Part shown: positions 1 through 9,057 of the stretch, piece after piece
How positions within the stretch are numbered: position 1 is the first letter of the stretch
Layout: each line of letters begins with the position of its first letter
Source of the DNA: CAZPBN01 sp964584935
GTDB lineage: Bacteria > Acidobacteriota > Aminicenantia > Aminicenantales > Aminicenantaceae
DNA: 60,546 nt
NCBI GenBank assembly: GCA_964584935.1
Contig: CAZPBN010000016.1
Location: 1-60,546, forward strand
Direction: 5' to 3'
The notes under the pieces: model-generated
Database searches by the model: none
What the model was told of the DNA's origin: nothing
The model's input: the letters and a program-made list of their open reading frames with translations, nothing else
Made by a program: the position numbers and the translations under genes

Positions 1-2
1 TT

Positions 3-398
3 TTAAAAAAACTTCAGGGGAATTATTTGTGACATGGCGATGAAATCATTATCACTATGGAGAAGACTTAAATCGTGTTCCAGAGCAGTCTCAGCTATAA
101 GACAGTCGATTGTGCTTCTTACGGTAATCCCGTTTTTGCGGCAATCCATATAAATCCTGGCGGCGCTCACAAATGAAGCAACCGGATCTTTCAAATGATA
201 AAATCGCTGTGTCGAAAGATACTTTTTAAGAAGGGAAAATTCTTTTTCCGATGCTGCCCCCTGGAGAACTTCCTGCAGTATGAAAGAATTTATACCAAAA
301 GGTATCCCTCGCTGCAACACTGTCTTCAGCTTCCTGGTGGCTTCTGTTTTAAAACCTTTAAAGAAATCAATCAAGACGGATGTATCTACCAGAATCAT
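3..398 (-). CDS. vapC: VapC-family PIN-domain toxin (ribonuclease)
   Basis: 131-aa PIN-domain protein, the usual VapC length. It opens with the PIN signature MILVDTSVLID (acidic D5), and the other expected metal-binding acids are present as E43, D98 (STIDCLIA) and D116 (HSDND). VapC toxins are Mg-dependent RNases that cut tRNA or rRNA when released from their antitoxin. The start codon overlaps the stop of the upstream antitoxin by four bases (ATGA), typical of translationally coupled toxin-antitoxin pairs. All four acidic residues are intact, so the toxin looks active. The RNA target cannot be read from sequence. Confidence 0.9.
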   Translation of the reverse strand: MILVDTSVLIDFFKGFKTEATRKLKTVLQRGIPFGINSFILQEVLQGAASEKEFSLLKKYLSTQRFYHLKDPVASFVSAARIYMDCRKNGITVRSTIDCLIAETALEHDLSLLHSDNDFIAMSQIIPLKFF

Positions 399-595
399 TT
401 TCCCTCTCGCATCTCCTTGTAATCATACCCTTCGGCAAACTTAATTTTGCCTGAGAGATCGAGGAGGTTGAGGCGCTTTCGGTTTTCAACAAACTCCTTT
501 AAGGCACGGTGTATAAGCTCCTTTTTGGTCTTTGCATTGCTGAGCTTCAATGCCTCCTCCACCAGGTTATCATCAAGGACCACATTTGTTCTCAT
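395..595 (-). CDS. vapB: VapB-type antitoxin
   Basis: 66-aa protein in the antitoxin position directly before VapC. The N-terminus (MRTNVVLDDNLVEEAL) is the VapB type II antitoxin beta strand and helix that binds DNA; the acidic/charged C-terminal third would wrap the toxin. I chose the ATG at 595 over a longer start at 655 because AGAGGTG lies just upstream of it and because family members begin with MRTNVV/MRTTLV. The longer start would run through the promoter and operator at 611-646. It neutralises VapC and probably autorepresses the pair. Confidence 0.88.
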   Translation of the reverse strand: MRTNVVLDDNLVEEALKLSNAKTKKELIHRALKEFVENRKRLNLLDLSGKIKFAEGYDYKEMREGK

Positions 596-610
596 TTTAC
601 ACCTCTTTTT

Positions 611-646
611 GTGTATATAGATACACCTTTGGGAGAAAGTTGTCAA
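611..646 (-). promoter_or_regulatory. vapBC promoter with operator-like inverted repeat
   Basis: On the minus strand TTGACA (641-646), a 17-base spacer and TATCTA (618-623) make a good sigma70-type promoter. An inverted repeat GTGTAT-N4-ATACAC (611-626) overlaps the -10 box, which is where VapB-type antitoxins normally bind to repress their own operon. The pairing and position are seen; repression is inferred. Confidence 0.65.
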
Positions 647-651
647 GAGTG

Positions 652-1698
652 TCATTTGCGTTTATGGCGTTTATTGGGTTGGGTGCGTTTGTTTTTTTCG
701 ATGTATTCTAAAAAAAAGGCCAGGATAGTGAACAGAAACAGCCCTAAAAAACCAGCAATAATGACATTGAGTTTTTTGTTCGGGGCAACTGGATTGAGAG
801 AGGAAGTGGGATCCTTGATAAGCTGGGCATAGTCGATTCTTATCATTTTTTGCTTTAAGTCTTCTATTTGATTTTCTATTTGTTCGATATTCTTTTTCTG
901 TGTATCAATTCTTCCTCTTATTTCTTCCGCCTCGATCTTTTTCTGGCTTAGGGCCTCATTTAAATTATTCATGTACTGAAAGCTCTGCTGAATTTCATTA
1001 GAGTAAATCAGCATTCCCAGAGCTTCGCCTGAGCTCCAGGTGCTTTTCCCTAAATTATCTGCCTGTTCTTTTTTGAGCTGTTCTATTCTTTCCCGGGTGC
1101 TAACCAATTCTTTTTCAATGTCTTCACTTCTCTTGTTAATGATTTTCAGCTTACTGTTCAAAGTATCTATTTCATCTGTCAGCTTATTTATATCGATTTG
1201 CTTAGTTTTGATCCCACTTTCAATTTTTTTCATTTCTAAATCCACTTTTTTGTCCGACTCGGCCTTAAGGTGCTTGAAAAGTGACAAATGAATGGATTTC
1301 GCCTCTTCAGGAGCCGTATCCTTGGTCTGGACTCTTACCAGGACAGTGTCTTTCAGGGTTTCGGCTTTGGTCTCAGGAAATTTTCGAATATTCATATTCA
1401 GCTCCGCTGAAATAAGCGAGTGATAAGCTCCTTCGTTGACTTTTCCTGCAATCTGCTTGGGAGGGACTACTAGAACTTCTTCAAACTGACCGCCCTCTGT
1501 CTGAATGGTGAATTTAGCAGGCTGGATAAGAGACTCCACTTCCCAAACCGGTGTTTTAAGGAAACTGTACACCCCTGCCAGAACGACCAGGATGAAGGTG
1601 GGAATAATGATGAGCCATTTTCGCTTCCAGATGACTTCCAAATACTCCATTAAGTTAATCTCATCTTCATATTCATATCTTTTCTCTGGTTCGGTCAT
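652..1698 (-). CDS. Wzz-like polysaccharide chain-length determinant / co-polymerase
   Basis: 348 aa. The acidic cytoplasmic N-terminus (INLMEYLEVIWKRKW) is the standard Wzz start, followed by a transmembrane segment at about residues 28-48. The periplasmic part holds a long coiled coil at about 150-290 (repeated K/E/I/L heptads), and a second transmembrane helix follows a proline-containing stretch (SSLNPVAPNKKLN) at about 308-330 with a basic tail. This is the Wzz/BcsG-type co-polymerase layout that controls O-antigen or exopolysaccharide length in the inner membrane. There is no fused tyrosine kinase, and no glycosyltransferase or polymerase lies in the window, so the polysaccharide involved is unknown. 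vapBC lies downstream with its own promoter. Confidence 0.82.
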   Translation of the reverse strand: MTEPEKRYEYEDEINLMEYLEVIWKRKWLIIIPTFILVVLAGVYSFLKTPVWEVESLIQPAKFTIQTEGGQFEEVLVVPPKQIAGKVNEGAYHSLISAELNMNIRKFPETKAETLKDTVLVRVQTKDTAPEEAKSIHLSLFKHLKAESDKKVDLEMKKIESGIKTKQIDINKLTDEIDTLNSKLKIINKRSEDIEKELVSTRERIEQLKKEQADNLGKSTWSSGEALGMLIYSNEIQQSFQYMNNLNEALSQKKIEAEEIRGRIDTQKKNIEQIENQIEDLKQKMIRIDYAQLIKDPTSSLNPVAPNKKLNVIIAGFLGLFLFTILAFFLEYIEKNKRTQPNKRHKRK

Positions 1699-1811
1699 TT
1701 TTTCCTCTTTCTCTTATTCATAAGTAAAATTTATTTTCTTTCTAAAATTCTGCGCATAATCTAATATAGTTTTGCATAAATTTCAAGAGCAAAATGGTGA
1801 AGTCCTTTTTT

Positions 1812-2300
1812 TTATTGGTTCGACAAAGACAGAATTAGCTGGTAATTTTCATGCTCTTCAATGGCCACACGGCCCACTTCCGCCAATCCGCCTTCAGGCA
1901 GGTACTCTGCTTTGGCAAATGGATTGGATTCTTCTACAGTCTGGGCAAGGTCTTCCCTGTTAAAAAAGTGAATGGTGAAGCTGTGAAAGGTGGCGGGTTT
2001 TCGGTCGATGATATCCTGGATAATGGCTTGGGCTAGGTTTTCCAAAGCAATCTTGTCTAGGTCTGAATCCAAGCACACCCACAGAAATTTATGGGTGGGG
2101 AAATAACCGATGGTCTCTGTCTTGATGATATCGAATGAACAACCCACAGATTCTTTGATTTTTTCCTCATTTATTTCTGACCCGACCAGAGGAGGAGTTT
2201 TAAAAGAGGATTCCTTCTTGCAAGAAGATACCAGGACAGTTATGACAACAGCCATAAAAGCCAGAATACCAAGTTTTACAAATGTTTGATGGTCTTTCAT
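1812..2300 (-). CDS. Hypothetical lipoprotein
   Basis: About 162 aa from the internal ATG at 2300. That start gives a lipoprotein signal peptide: basic MKDHQTFVK, a hydrophobic stretch, then a lipobox ending V-S-S-C at residue 27. A TTG start further upstream is possible but would hide the signal peptide. The mature part has no motif I recognise. It ends close to a terminus shared with no partner, and the Wzz-like gene begins 114 bases further on, so co-transcription is possible. The promoter inside the dispersed repeat at 2564-2593 points at this gene. Function unknown. Confidence 0.7.
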   Translation of the reverse strand: MKDHQTFVKLGILAFMAVVITVLVSSCKKESSFKTPPLVGSEINEEKIKESVGCSFDIIKTETIGYFPTHKFLWVCLDSDLDKIALENLAQAIIQDIIDRKPATFHSFTIHFFNREDLAQTVEESNPFAKAEYLPEGGLAEVGRVAIEEHENYQLILSLSNQ

Positions 2301-2471
2301 TTTGCCCCCCAATATTTTATTTTGATAGGCTACCGCCGGTGGGCTTTTTTGCAGTTCATTCAATTGTAAATACCGGCGTCTTTCCCACTCGGCAAATCAC
2401 GATCAGTTTTCTAGCGGCCTTTTCTGACAATAGATGACTTAGTTCATTAGATAATTATTTTATTTAAACAC

Positions 2472-2534
2472 TTAAATGACAAATATAGGATTTCCTTTTT
2501 CAGCTTTCTTAGATTTTAACTCATTTTTTCTCAT
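2472..2534 (-). CDS. Short repeat-borne peptide, NELKS type (20 aa)
   Basis: Reading frame in repeat copy 1, starting ATG at 2534 after a purine-rich GAGAGGAGAGGG stretch. It begins MRKNELKSKK, closely matching MRKNESKSHK in copy 2 and MSENESKSQT in copy 4. The conserved frame across copies is the only evidence for translation; it could be a leader peptide, a gene remnant or chance. Confidence 0.35.
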   Translation of the reverse strand: MRKNELKSKKAEKGNPIFVI

Positions 2535-2593
2535 TCCCTCTCCTCTCAACTTCTACCTTAACGATATTAAAGAAAATAAAAGTATCCTGTCAA
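2472..2593 (-). repeat. Promoter-bearing dispersed repeat, copy 1
   Basis: First of four related copies (others at 13634-13714, 17462-17587 and 52458-52555). On the minus strand it holds TTGACA (2588-2593), an 18-base spacer and TAATAT (2564-2569), then a leader and a short reading frame whose DNA core rc-reads GAGTTAAAATCT, matching GAGTCAAAATC in the other copies. Similarity to copy 2 continues beyond the promoter to about 2745. The promoter drives toward the lipoprotein gene. The alignment was made by eye. Confidence 0.7.
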
Positions 2594-2703
2594 GGAGAAA
2601 ATGCAAAAAAAGAAAGAAGATAAGAGAATGTTAGGTAAAATGATAATATCATAGAGTTAAAGAATAGACTCGGACATCTAGATTAATAAAGCAACCCAGA
2701 CTT

Positions 2704-2880
2704 TTATCGATATGGCAATCTTTCCTCAGCTGCTACAGCGAGCTGAGTCTGTACAAGAGGAGGCCGTTCTGCCTTAAAGGTCAATTTGAGCTGATCGATG
2801 ATCCTGTCAATGACTTTATGATCTGAAGTTCCCCCATTTTTTTCTTCATAAACTGGGAATTGAGATAACAATTGCCCATC
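2704..2880 (-). pseudogene. C-terminal remnant of an unrecognised gene
   Basis: Open minus-strand frame of 58 codons with no start and an in-frame stop just upstream. The composition is plainly protein-like (FPVYEEKNGG, IDRIIDQLKLTFKAERPPL) and it ends QLAVAAEERLPYR. I do not recognise the family. The tail shares QLAVAAEER with the small lipoprotein at 17688-17813, at near-identical DNA level (about 25 of 27 bases). Its truncated 5' end meets the truncated 5' end of the MscS remnant on the other strand. Confidence 0.5.
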
Positions 2881-3209
2881 CTAAAGAGGTTAAAGCTATT
2901 GAATCCATGCGTCAGGATCCGGATTTCCAGGATGATATTTTGGAACCTATGGAGATTTTCGGACTGGACTATTTTGACGATTCAGGCGTGGTAATCAGGG
3001 CAAGGACCACCACCCGTCCTCTTCAACAGTGGCGATATGCCCGGGAATTTATTCGACGCCATAAAAAAGCCTTTGACGAGCAGGATATTGAAATACCCTT
3101 TCCCCATGTTACACTTTATATGGGGGAGGATAAAAAGAAGAAAGCTCCGCCCATGCGGGTTATTTGGTCAAAGACGGAAAATGATGCATTGAAGAACCCT
3201 CATTCATAA
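2862..3209 (+). pseudogene. C-terminal remnant of an MscS-family mechanosensitive channel
   Basis: About 115 codons matching the cytoplasmic C-terminal domain of small-conductance mechanosensitive channels: ILEPMEIFGLDYF, then GVVIRARTTTRPLQQW, the REFIRRHKKAFDEQ helix and the IEIPFPH ending before the terminal strand. The frame is open from 2862 but the pore helices and all transmembrane segments (about 170 residues) are missing. An internal ATG at 2907 would give a 100-aa protein that could not form a channel. The loss of the 5' part coincides with that of the divergent remnant at 2704-2880, so one deletion could explain both. Confidence 0.75.
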
Positions 3210-3383
3210 AACTCTTCCCTGATTTTCTACGCTTTCCAGATTGAAAAGAAAGCTGGTTTGTGTTATAAAAATCTTTCCAAATGGTTTTCAATATGGGAAA
3301 AGGGATGAGGTCGCTAAAGAGATGAGAAGAAAATAAAATCCACAAAAAAGAATTTTAAACTCATATTTTGAGGAGATACAAAA

Positions 3384-5495
3384 ATGGCAGATAATCTGTA
3401 TGTGACATCAACAGAAAGAAAGAGCGGCAAATCTGTTATATCTCTGGGACTAACTGAGATGTTGGTAAGAAATGTGGATAAAGTGGCTTTTTTTCGCCCC
3501 CTTATATATGTTGATTCAGAACGAAAAGTAAAAGATAAAGATATTAATCTGATTTCAGGGTATTACAATCTAGATATTCCATACGATAGAATGTACGGTT
3601 TTTCTACAGAAGAAGCCAATGAAATGCTTTCTCAAGGAAAATACGACCGGTTGATAGAGAAAATTGTGGAAAAGTATAAATATTTAGAAGAAAACTATGA
3701 TTTTGTCCTATGTGAGGGCACTGATTTTGAAGGATCAACATCTGCTTTTGAATTTGATATCAATGCCGACATTGCGAATAATTTAGGATGTCCTGTAGTC
3801 CTATCCGCCAATGCCTATAACCGAAGTGGAGATGAGGTGATCAGGTCTGTTGAAACTTCTTTGGAATCCCTCACCGAAAAACACTGCAAGGTAGTGTCTC
3901 TCATAATTAATAGAGCCGAACGAGGAGAAGAAATCACATCCAAATTAAAGGAAAATCCTCTTGTCAAAGACAGCCTGGTATTTAGTATTCCCAATATTAA
4001 ATCTCTCCAGTATCCCACAGTGGGGGAAGTGGCTAAAGAGCTAAAAGCGAGAGTGGTTTCCGGACAGGTAAAATTGAACCGTCATGTGGAAGGATTCGGG
4101 GTGGCAGCTATGCAGTTATGGAATGTTTTAACCAGAATTTCCAATGGAGAAATTGTGATCACTCCCGGAGACAGGGCTGACGTTATAGTTGGCTGTTTAT
4201 CTGCCCTTTCTTCTTCTTATATGCCCAGCATAGCCGGGATTATTCTGACCGGAGGATTGATTCCTCAGGAACCAATTTTAAAATTGATTGAAGGATATGA
4301 TGAGAAGATTCCTATTCTGAGTGTCAAAGAAAATACTTTTGAAACAGCGCGGATGGCTGATAATGTCCAGACGGTCATTGATCCAGAAGATACCATAAAA
4401 ATCGCTCAGGCTCTAGAAGCCTTTGAAAAAAACGTCAGATTATCGGAATTGAGAGAGAAAGTCATCAAAACCAGGGTGTCCATCGTGACTCCTAAAATGT
4501 TTGAATACAGGCTGATTCAGAGGTCTCAGAGCCAAAAACAACATATCGTTTTACCGGAAGGAGAAGACGAAAGAATCATACAAGCTGCCGAGATATTATC
4601 AAGCCGGGATGTGGTGGATCTAACTTTGCTGGGAAATCCAAAGGTTATCCGAGACAAAACAGCTAAATTAGGACTTCAGCTTGATAAAGTCACTATAATG
4701 GATGTTCCTGATAATGATAAATTTGAGGATTATGCGAAAACCTATTTTGAGCTGAGAAAACACAAACGCATTGAAATGGATAATGCCCGGGATAATATGA
4801 GTGAACTCAGTTATTTTGGAACAATGATGGTCTATAAAGGAGATGCGGATGGGATGGTGAGCGGAGCCGTCCATACAACCCGAAACACTCTTCGTCCTGC
4901 ATTTGAATTTATAAAAACAAAAAAAGAATTTTCTATCATTTCCAGTGTATTCTTTATGTGCCTTCCTGACCGAGTTCTGGTCTACGGAGACTGCGCTGTG
5001 AATCCTGAACCTGACGCAGACCAGCTGGCTGAAATAGCCATAGCATCGGCTCAGACAGCTTTGATTTTTGATATTCAACCCATTGTGGCAATGTTGTCCT
5101 ACTCCACAGGAGATTCCGGAGTGGGAGAAGGGGTCGAGAAAGTCAAGCAAGCTACCGAAAAAGCGAGGAAGCTGGCAAAAAAATATTTGATGGATTTAAA
5201 AATCGAGGGACCCATTCAATACGATGCCGCCATTGACCCGGGAGTGGCCCAAACAAAACTTCCGAAAAGTGAAGTGGCAGGAAAAGCCACGGTGTTTATT
5301 TTTCCGGACCTCAATACAGGAAATAACACTTACAAAGCCGTCCAAAGATCAGCAGGAGCTGTGGCTATCGGTCCTGTGCTTCAGGGTCTCAATAAACCTG
5401 TCAATGACTTGAGCCGTGGGTGTACGGTTACAGATATTGTGAATACAGTAGCTATAACAGCTATACAGGCTCAGTCTGAAAAGAAAAAGTCCTAA
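3384..5495 (+). CDS. pta: Phosphate acetyltransferase, long form
   Basis: 703 aa, the length of the two-part Pta. The N-terminal half (about 1-370) carries a BioD-like P-loop region (TSTERKSGKSVISLGL) and a DRTGG-type regulatory domain; the C-terminal half (about 380-700) is the PTA_PTB catalytic domain with LPEGEDERI, DADGMVSGAVHTT, SYSTGDSG and FPDLNTGNNTYKAVQRSAGA. It interconverts acetyl-CoA and acetyl phosphate in the cytoplasm. AGGAG precedes the ATG. Acetate kinase follows 29 bases downstream, forming the classic acetate/ATP-generating pair. No frameshift or unusual residue was seen. Confidence 0.95.
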   Translation: MADNLYVTSTERKSGKSVISLGLTEMLVRNVDKVAFFRPLIYVDSERKVKDKDINLISGYYNLDIPYDRMYGFSTEEANEMLSQGKYDRLIEKIVEKYKYLEENYDFVLCEGTDFEGSTSAFEFDINADIANNLGCPVVLSANAYNRSGDEVIRSVETSLESLTEKHCKVVSLIINRAERGEEITSKLKENPLVKDSLVFSIPNIKSLQYPTVGEVAKELKARVVSGQVKLNRHVEGFGVAAMQLWNVLTRISNGEIVITPGDRADVIVGCLSALSSSYMPSIAGIILTGGLIPQEPILKLIEGYDEKIPILSVKENTFETARMADNVQTVIDPEDTIKIAQALEAFEKNVRLSELREKVIKTRVSIVTPKMFEYRLIQRSQSQKQHIVLPEGEDERIIQAAEILSSRDVVDLTLLGNPKVIRDKTAKLGLQLDKVTIMDVPDNDKFEDYAKTYFELRKHKRIEMDNARDNMSELSYFGTMMVYKGDADGMVSGAVHTTRNTLRPAFEFIKTKKEFSIISSVFFMCLPDRVLVYGDCAVNPEPDADQLAEIAIASAQTALIFDIQPIVAMLSYSTGDSGVGEGVEKVKQATEKARKLAKKYLMDLKIEGPIQYDAAIDPGVAQTKLPKSEVAGKATVFIFPDLNTGNNTYKAVQRSAGAVAIGPVLQGLNKPVNDLSRGCTVTDIVNTVAITAIQAQSEKKKS

Positions 5496-5524
5496 AAAAC
5501 TCATCTTATTAAGAAAGGATAAAA

Positions 5525-6733
5525 ATGAAAATACTCGTGATCAACACAGGTAGTTCCTCTATTAAATATCAATTGTTTGATATGGAACAAAAAATGGCAA
5601 TGGTCACCGGCATGGCAGAAAAAATCGGGGAAAAGACCAGTATTCTTACTCATGAATTAGTAGATAAAAACGGAAACGGGAAAGAAAAGGTTGAACAAGA
5701 GAGAATCAATGATCATGAACAAGGAATGGAGAGAATTGTCAAACTGCTTATCGATCCCAAATGGGGAGTGATCAAAGATAAATCTGAGATTGATGCTGTG
5801 GGCCACAGGGTTGTCCACGGAGGAGAATCTTTTAAATCTTCCACTGTGATCAACAGTGAAGTGATTTCAGCTATAGAGGAAAATAGTCCACTAGCTCCTT
5901 TACACAATCCTCCAAATCTCACTGGAATCAAAGTGGCTCGTTCCCTTTTCCCAGATGCTCCCCAGGTAGCGGTGTTTGATACGGCTTTCCATCAAGCCAT
6001 TCCCCAAAAGGCATATCTTTATGCAGTACCTTATGAACTCTATGAAAAACATAAAGTCCGAAGATATGGTTTTCACGGTACATCCCATGACTATGTGGCT
6101 CAAGAGGGAGCGGCGTATTTAAATCAACCGGTGGAGAGGTTGAACTTGATCACAGTTCACTTAGGTAATGGAGCCAGTATGGCAGCGGTCAAGAATGGAA
6201 AATGCATAGATACCACCATGGGATTAACTCCTTTAGAAGGATTGGTTATGGGAACGCGGTCGGGTGATATCGACCCGGCTCTTCCTTTTTTTCTGTCCAA
6301 GAATTTAGACATGTCTTTGGATGATATAGATAACCTTTTGAATAAAAAAAGCGGACTGAAAGGGCTCTGTGGAATCAATGACATGAGAGAAATCGAACTG
6401 AGAGCTGCTTCAGGAGATAAACGGGCAAACACAGCATTGGAAATATACACTCTTCGGATAAAAAAATACATAGGCGCTTATTACGCGGAGCTGGGATGCT
6501 TGGATGCCGTGATATTCACAGCCGGAATCGGAGAAAACTCACCTAAAATACGAAGTATGTGCTGTGAAGGACTGGAGGACTTGGGGTTTGAACTGGATCC
6601 GGCAAAAAATAAAGTCAAATCAGATAAGATGAGAGATATTCATAAAGAGCATTCGAGAGTGAAAATTCTGGTCGTGCCCACCAATGAAGAAAAGAAGATA
6701 GCCTTAGAGACAGAAAAGGTGATTAATCCATAA
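5525..6733 (+). CDS. ackA: Acetate kinase
   Basis: 402 aa, normal length. It opens with the ASKHA phosphate loop MKILVINTGSSSIKYQLF, and has GHRVVHGG, the DTAFHQAIP motif, RYGFHGTSHDYV, the HLGNGAS nucleotide loop, DTTMGLTPLEG and the catalytic region GTRSGDIDPA. The C-terminal FTAGIGENSP adenosine-binding motif is intact. It makes ATP and acetate from acetyl phosphate supplied by Pta. AAAGGA lies before the ATG. The tight spacing to pta supports a two-gene operon for substrate-level phosphorylation during fermentation. Confidence 0.96.
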   Translation: MKILVINTGSSSIKYQLFDMEQKMAMVTGMAEKIGEKTSILTHELVDKNGNGKEKVEQERINDHEQGMERIVKLLIDPKWGVIKDKSEIDAVGHRVVHGGESFKSSTVINSEVISAIEENSPLAPLHNPPNLTGIKVARSLFPDAPQVAVFDTAFHQAIPQKAYLYAVPYELYEKHKVRRYGFHGTSHDYVAQEGAAYLNQPVERLNLITVHLGNGASMAAVKNGKCIDTTMGLTPLEGLVMGTRSGDIDPALPFFLSKNLDMSLDDIDNLLNKKSGLKGLCGINDMREIELRAASGDKRANTALEIYTLRIKKYIGAYYAELGCLDAVIFTAGIGENSPKIRSMCCEGLEDLGFELDPAKNKVKSDKMRDIHKEHSRVKILVVPTNEEKKIALETEKVINP

Positions 6734-6864
6734 AATCCATAAATTTGAGAGTTGGGTTGCTTAATTTTAAATAGTTCTATATTATTAATATATGATTTGA
6801 ACAAAAACATGTTCAATCCACAAGTAAAAAATGACATACCCAACAATAAGGAGTTAATAAACCA

Positions 6865-8070
6865 ATGAAAAGAAGAGAATTTATCGGCAAATCAGCGTTA
6901 GGTCTATTCACTACCGGATTTGGGCTTCCCTTCTTAAAAGCCAAATCTTTCTCAGAAAACAGCGCTAATAAAATTGTTTACCGAACACTGGGACGCACCA
7001 ATCTGCGCATTCCTGTTGTGAGTTTTGGGGTGATGAATACAGACAGCCCAGACCTCATCAAGCGCGCCCTGGATAGGGGCATCAAACATTTTGACACAGC
7101 TCACGTTTATCTGAGAGGAAATTCAGAGAGGGTTATTGGTGAAGTGGTGGAAAAAGCGGGAGTCCGGGACAAATTGATTATTGCAACCAAGATGTATTTT
7201 GCAAAAGACCGGAAAAATAAGGTTTTCAGTAAAGAAGCCGGTGGGAGAGCTCCCCTCGCCACGGCTGAAAATTTGAACCGCCAGCTTGAACTCAGCCTGG
7301 AAAGACTGAGAACCGATTATGTGGACATTCTCTATCTCCACAACTGTGAAAGCCCTGCAATGGTCACTTATGAACCCATGTTGAACGCCTTCAGTAAAGT
7401 CAAGAAGCAGGGAAAGACTCGATTTATCGGTGTTTCTTTCCATACTGATGAACCCAACAACATTAGAGCTGCCGTGGATTCAAAAGTCTACGATGTAGTC
7501 CTCACCACCTATAATTTTGCTCAAGAGCACAGGGAAGAAGTGAAAAAAGCGATTCAGTATGCTGCCAAAAACAATGTGGGCGTGATCGCCATGAAAACCC
7601 AGGGAGGCCGGCGCCTTCAGGAACAGGGAGAGATTGAAGTCAACCACAGAGCAGCATTGAAATGGGTTCTGGAAGACGAAAATGTATGCACCACGATTCC
7701 AGGAATGACCACATTTGATCAACTGGATCTAAATTTAGGCGTTATGAACGATATGGCCCTCTCCAAAAGCGAAAACATAGAGCTGGAGCTGGCTTCTAAT
7801 AGGAAGGGAAAACTTTTTTGCCAGAACTGCAGAGCCTGTATTGAAACCTGCCCCCAAAAAGTGGAGATACCTGAACTTATGCGTTCTTATATGTATGCCA
7901 AAGGCTATGGAAACCACATCCAGGCAAGAGACACCATCGCTGAATTACCAGATAAATACGGTTTAAAAGAATGCTTGAACTGCAGCCAATGCACGGCTTC
8001 CTGCCGCACAGGAATCAACATCCGTAACCGGATCAACACACTGTTAGAGGAAAAACTGTACCTCGCATAA
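6865..8070 (+). CDS. Tat-exported aldo/keto reductase with C-terminal 4Fe-4S domain
   Basis: 401 aa. The N-terminus MKRREFIGKSALGL is a twin-arginine signal, so the protein is probably folded and cofactor-loaded before export. Residues about 40-310 are an aldo/keto reductase barrel: R-x-LGRTNLRIPVVSFG, FDTAHVYLRGNSE with the catalytic D/Y, a conserved K in TKMYF, DYVDILYLH and the histidine. The C-terminal 70 residues add two cysteine clusters, CQNCRACIETCPQ and CLNCSQCTASCR, suited to 4Fe-4S centres. Members of this Fe-S AKR family are redox enzymes of unknown substrate. AAGGAG lies upstream of the ATG. Confidence 0.87.
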   Translation: MKRREFIGKSALGLFTTGFGLPFLKAKSFSENSANKIVYRTLGRTNLRIPVVSFGVMNTDSPDLIKRALDRGIKHFDTAHVYLRGNSERVIGEVVEKAGVRDKLIIATKMYFAKDRKNKVFSKEAGGRAPLATAENLNRQLELSLERLRTDYVDILYLHNCESPAMVTYEPMLNAFSKVKKQGKTRFIGVSFHTDEPNNIRAAVDSKVYDVVLTTYNFAQEHREEVKKAIQYAAKNNVGVIAMKTQGGRRLQEQGEIEVNHRAALKWVLEDENVCTTIPGMTTFDQLDLNLGVMNDMALSKSENIELELASNRKGKLFCQNCRACIETCPQKVEIPELMRSYMYAKGYGNHIQARDTIAELPDKYGLKECLNCSQCTASCRTGINIRNRINTLLEEKLYLA

Positions 8071-8088
8071 ATAGTCTGTCCTATTTAT
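8067..8088 (+). terminator. Inverted repeat overlapping a stop codon (possible terminator)
   Basis: ATAAATAG and CTATTTAT form a perfect 8-bp stem around the six-base loop TCTGTC, overlapping the stop codon of the reductase gene. There is no T-run afterwards, so rho-independent activity is uncertain. Confidence 0.35.
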
Positions 8089-8112
8089 ATAACCGAATCC
8101 TTGGTAATTAAA

Positions 8113-8168
8113 ACAGGGGTGTGGTTATAATTTTCCCTATTTTCTTTGGTCAAATCCACACCCTCTGT
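8113..8168. repeat. Long imperfect inverted repeat
   Basis: ACAGGGGTGTGG (8113-8124) pairs with CCACACCCTCTGT (8156-8168) with one bulged base, across a 31-base AT-rich loop. It could be a transcription terminator stem between convergent genes or the residue of a mobile-element end. No flanking direct repeat was seen. Confidence 0.45.
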
Positions 8169-8182
8169 CTTAGAACTGAAGA

Positions 8183-8266
8183 TCAATTCTTCTTAACCAG
8201 AAGATTATAGGAAACGCCATAAGGAATTCCGTTGTCTACCCGTAAATAAAAAGTGAAAATGTCTGC
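8183..8266 (-). pseudogene. Short C-terminal coding remnant, family unknown
   Basis: A 27-codon open minus-strand frame ending in TGA reads like the end of a beta-rich protein (IFTFYLRVDNGIPYGVSYN then LLVKKN) and has no start, with a stop directly upstream. It sits upstream-to-downstream between two convergent genes. I do not recognise it; it may be chance. Confidence 0.25.
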
Positions 8267-8363
8267 TCTTCTCTATCGCACAAACCAGAGGGTTTTCTTC
8301 CTTTCCTTTAACAGAGCAACCCCTATCTTTTGTTGATTTCTTTCAATTTACCAGGCAATTAGT

Positions 8364-8957
8364 TTATTTAAACCCAAAACCAAGACCAGACATGACTTGA
8401 AAACCGGAAAAATCACCATTTAAGATTATGTAACACTTTGTCGATAATCTCACAGAAATACAAGGACTTTTGATTAAACCAGATTGACTATCAATAAGGT
8501 AAAGATAATATCCGATAAAAGGGGATACACTCATATGGTTTTCCAAATCCTCCGGGCATTCATTACAGAGCTCATTTTCTATGCTAACGAAATTATAAGA
8601 AAAACCAATCCCTCCAATGAGATTCAGAGTTTTGTTCTGAACCTGTAATGAGTAAATCAACTCCAAGGAGGGTCTAAGAACTTCAAAATCATACCTACCA
8701 CAATATAATCCTAAATAGTCACTCCATTGACTGTAAAATATGTACCATCCAAGAGAAAATCTCTTAGTAATTTTGGCATCAAGTCCAAATCCCATATGAG
8801 GAAAAACATCAAAAGGGGATTCTGTAGCCACATAACCAAAAAGGTCAATTTGAGGGGAGAAAAACAAGGAAGGAATTGTATCTTTTTTTTGATCACCCCA
8901 ACTGAAAGCATTGATTAAAAAGATAAACATCACAAAAATAATCAGTTTTTTCTTCAT
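8364..8957 (-). CDS. Hypothetical secreted outer-membrane-type protein
   Basis: 197 aa from the ATG at 8957, which is preceded by AGGAGAT and gives a clean signal peptide (MKKKLIIFVMFIFLINAFSWG). The rest alternates hydrophobic and polar residues, is rich in aromatic residues and glycine, and ends GLGFGFK with a terminal charged residue, as in small outer-membrane beta-barrels. One cluster of cysteines (CNECPE) lies mid-protein. A longer start at 9002 would bury the signal peptide. No family recognised; the barrel reading is an inference from pattern. Confidence 0.6.
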   Translation of the reverse strand: MKKKLIIFVMFIFLINAFSWGDQKKDTIPSLFFSPQIDLFGYVATESPFDVFPHMGFGLDAKITKRFSLGWYIFYSQWSDYLGLYCGRYDFEVLRPSLELIYSLQVQNKTLNLIGGIGFSYNFVSIENELCNECPEDLENHMSVSPFIGYYLYLIDSQSGLIKSPCISVRLSTKCYIILNGDFSGFQVMSGLGFGFK

Positions 8958-9057
8958 TTTATCTCCTGTTCCAAGCTGTTTGAATACAAAACAACCCTCC
9001 ATAAACTATTCAAAATTAAAAATATCATAATAATCATCTTTATCCAAGAGAAATTCC

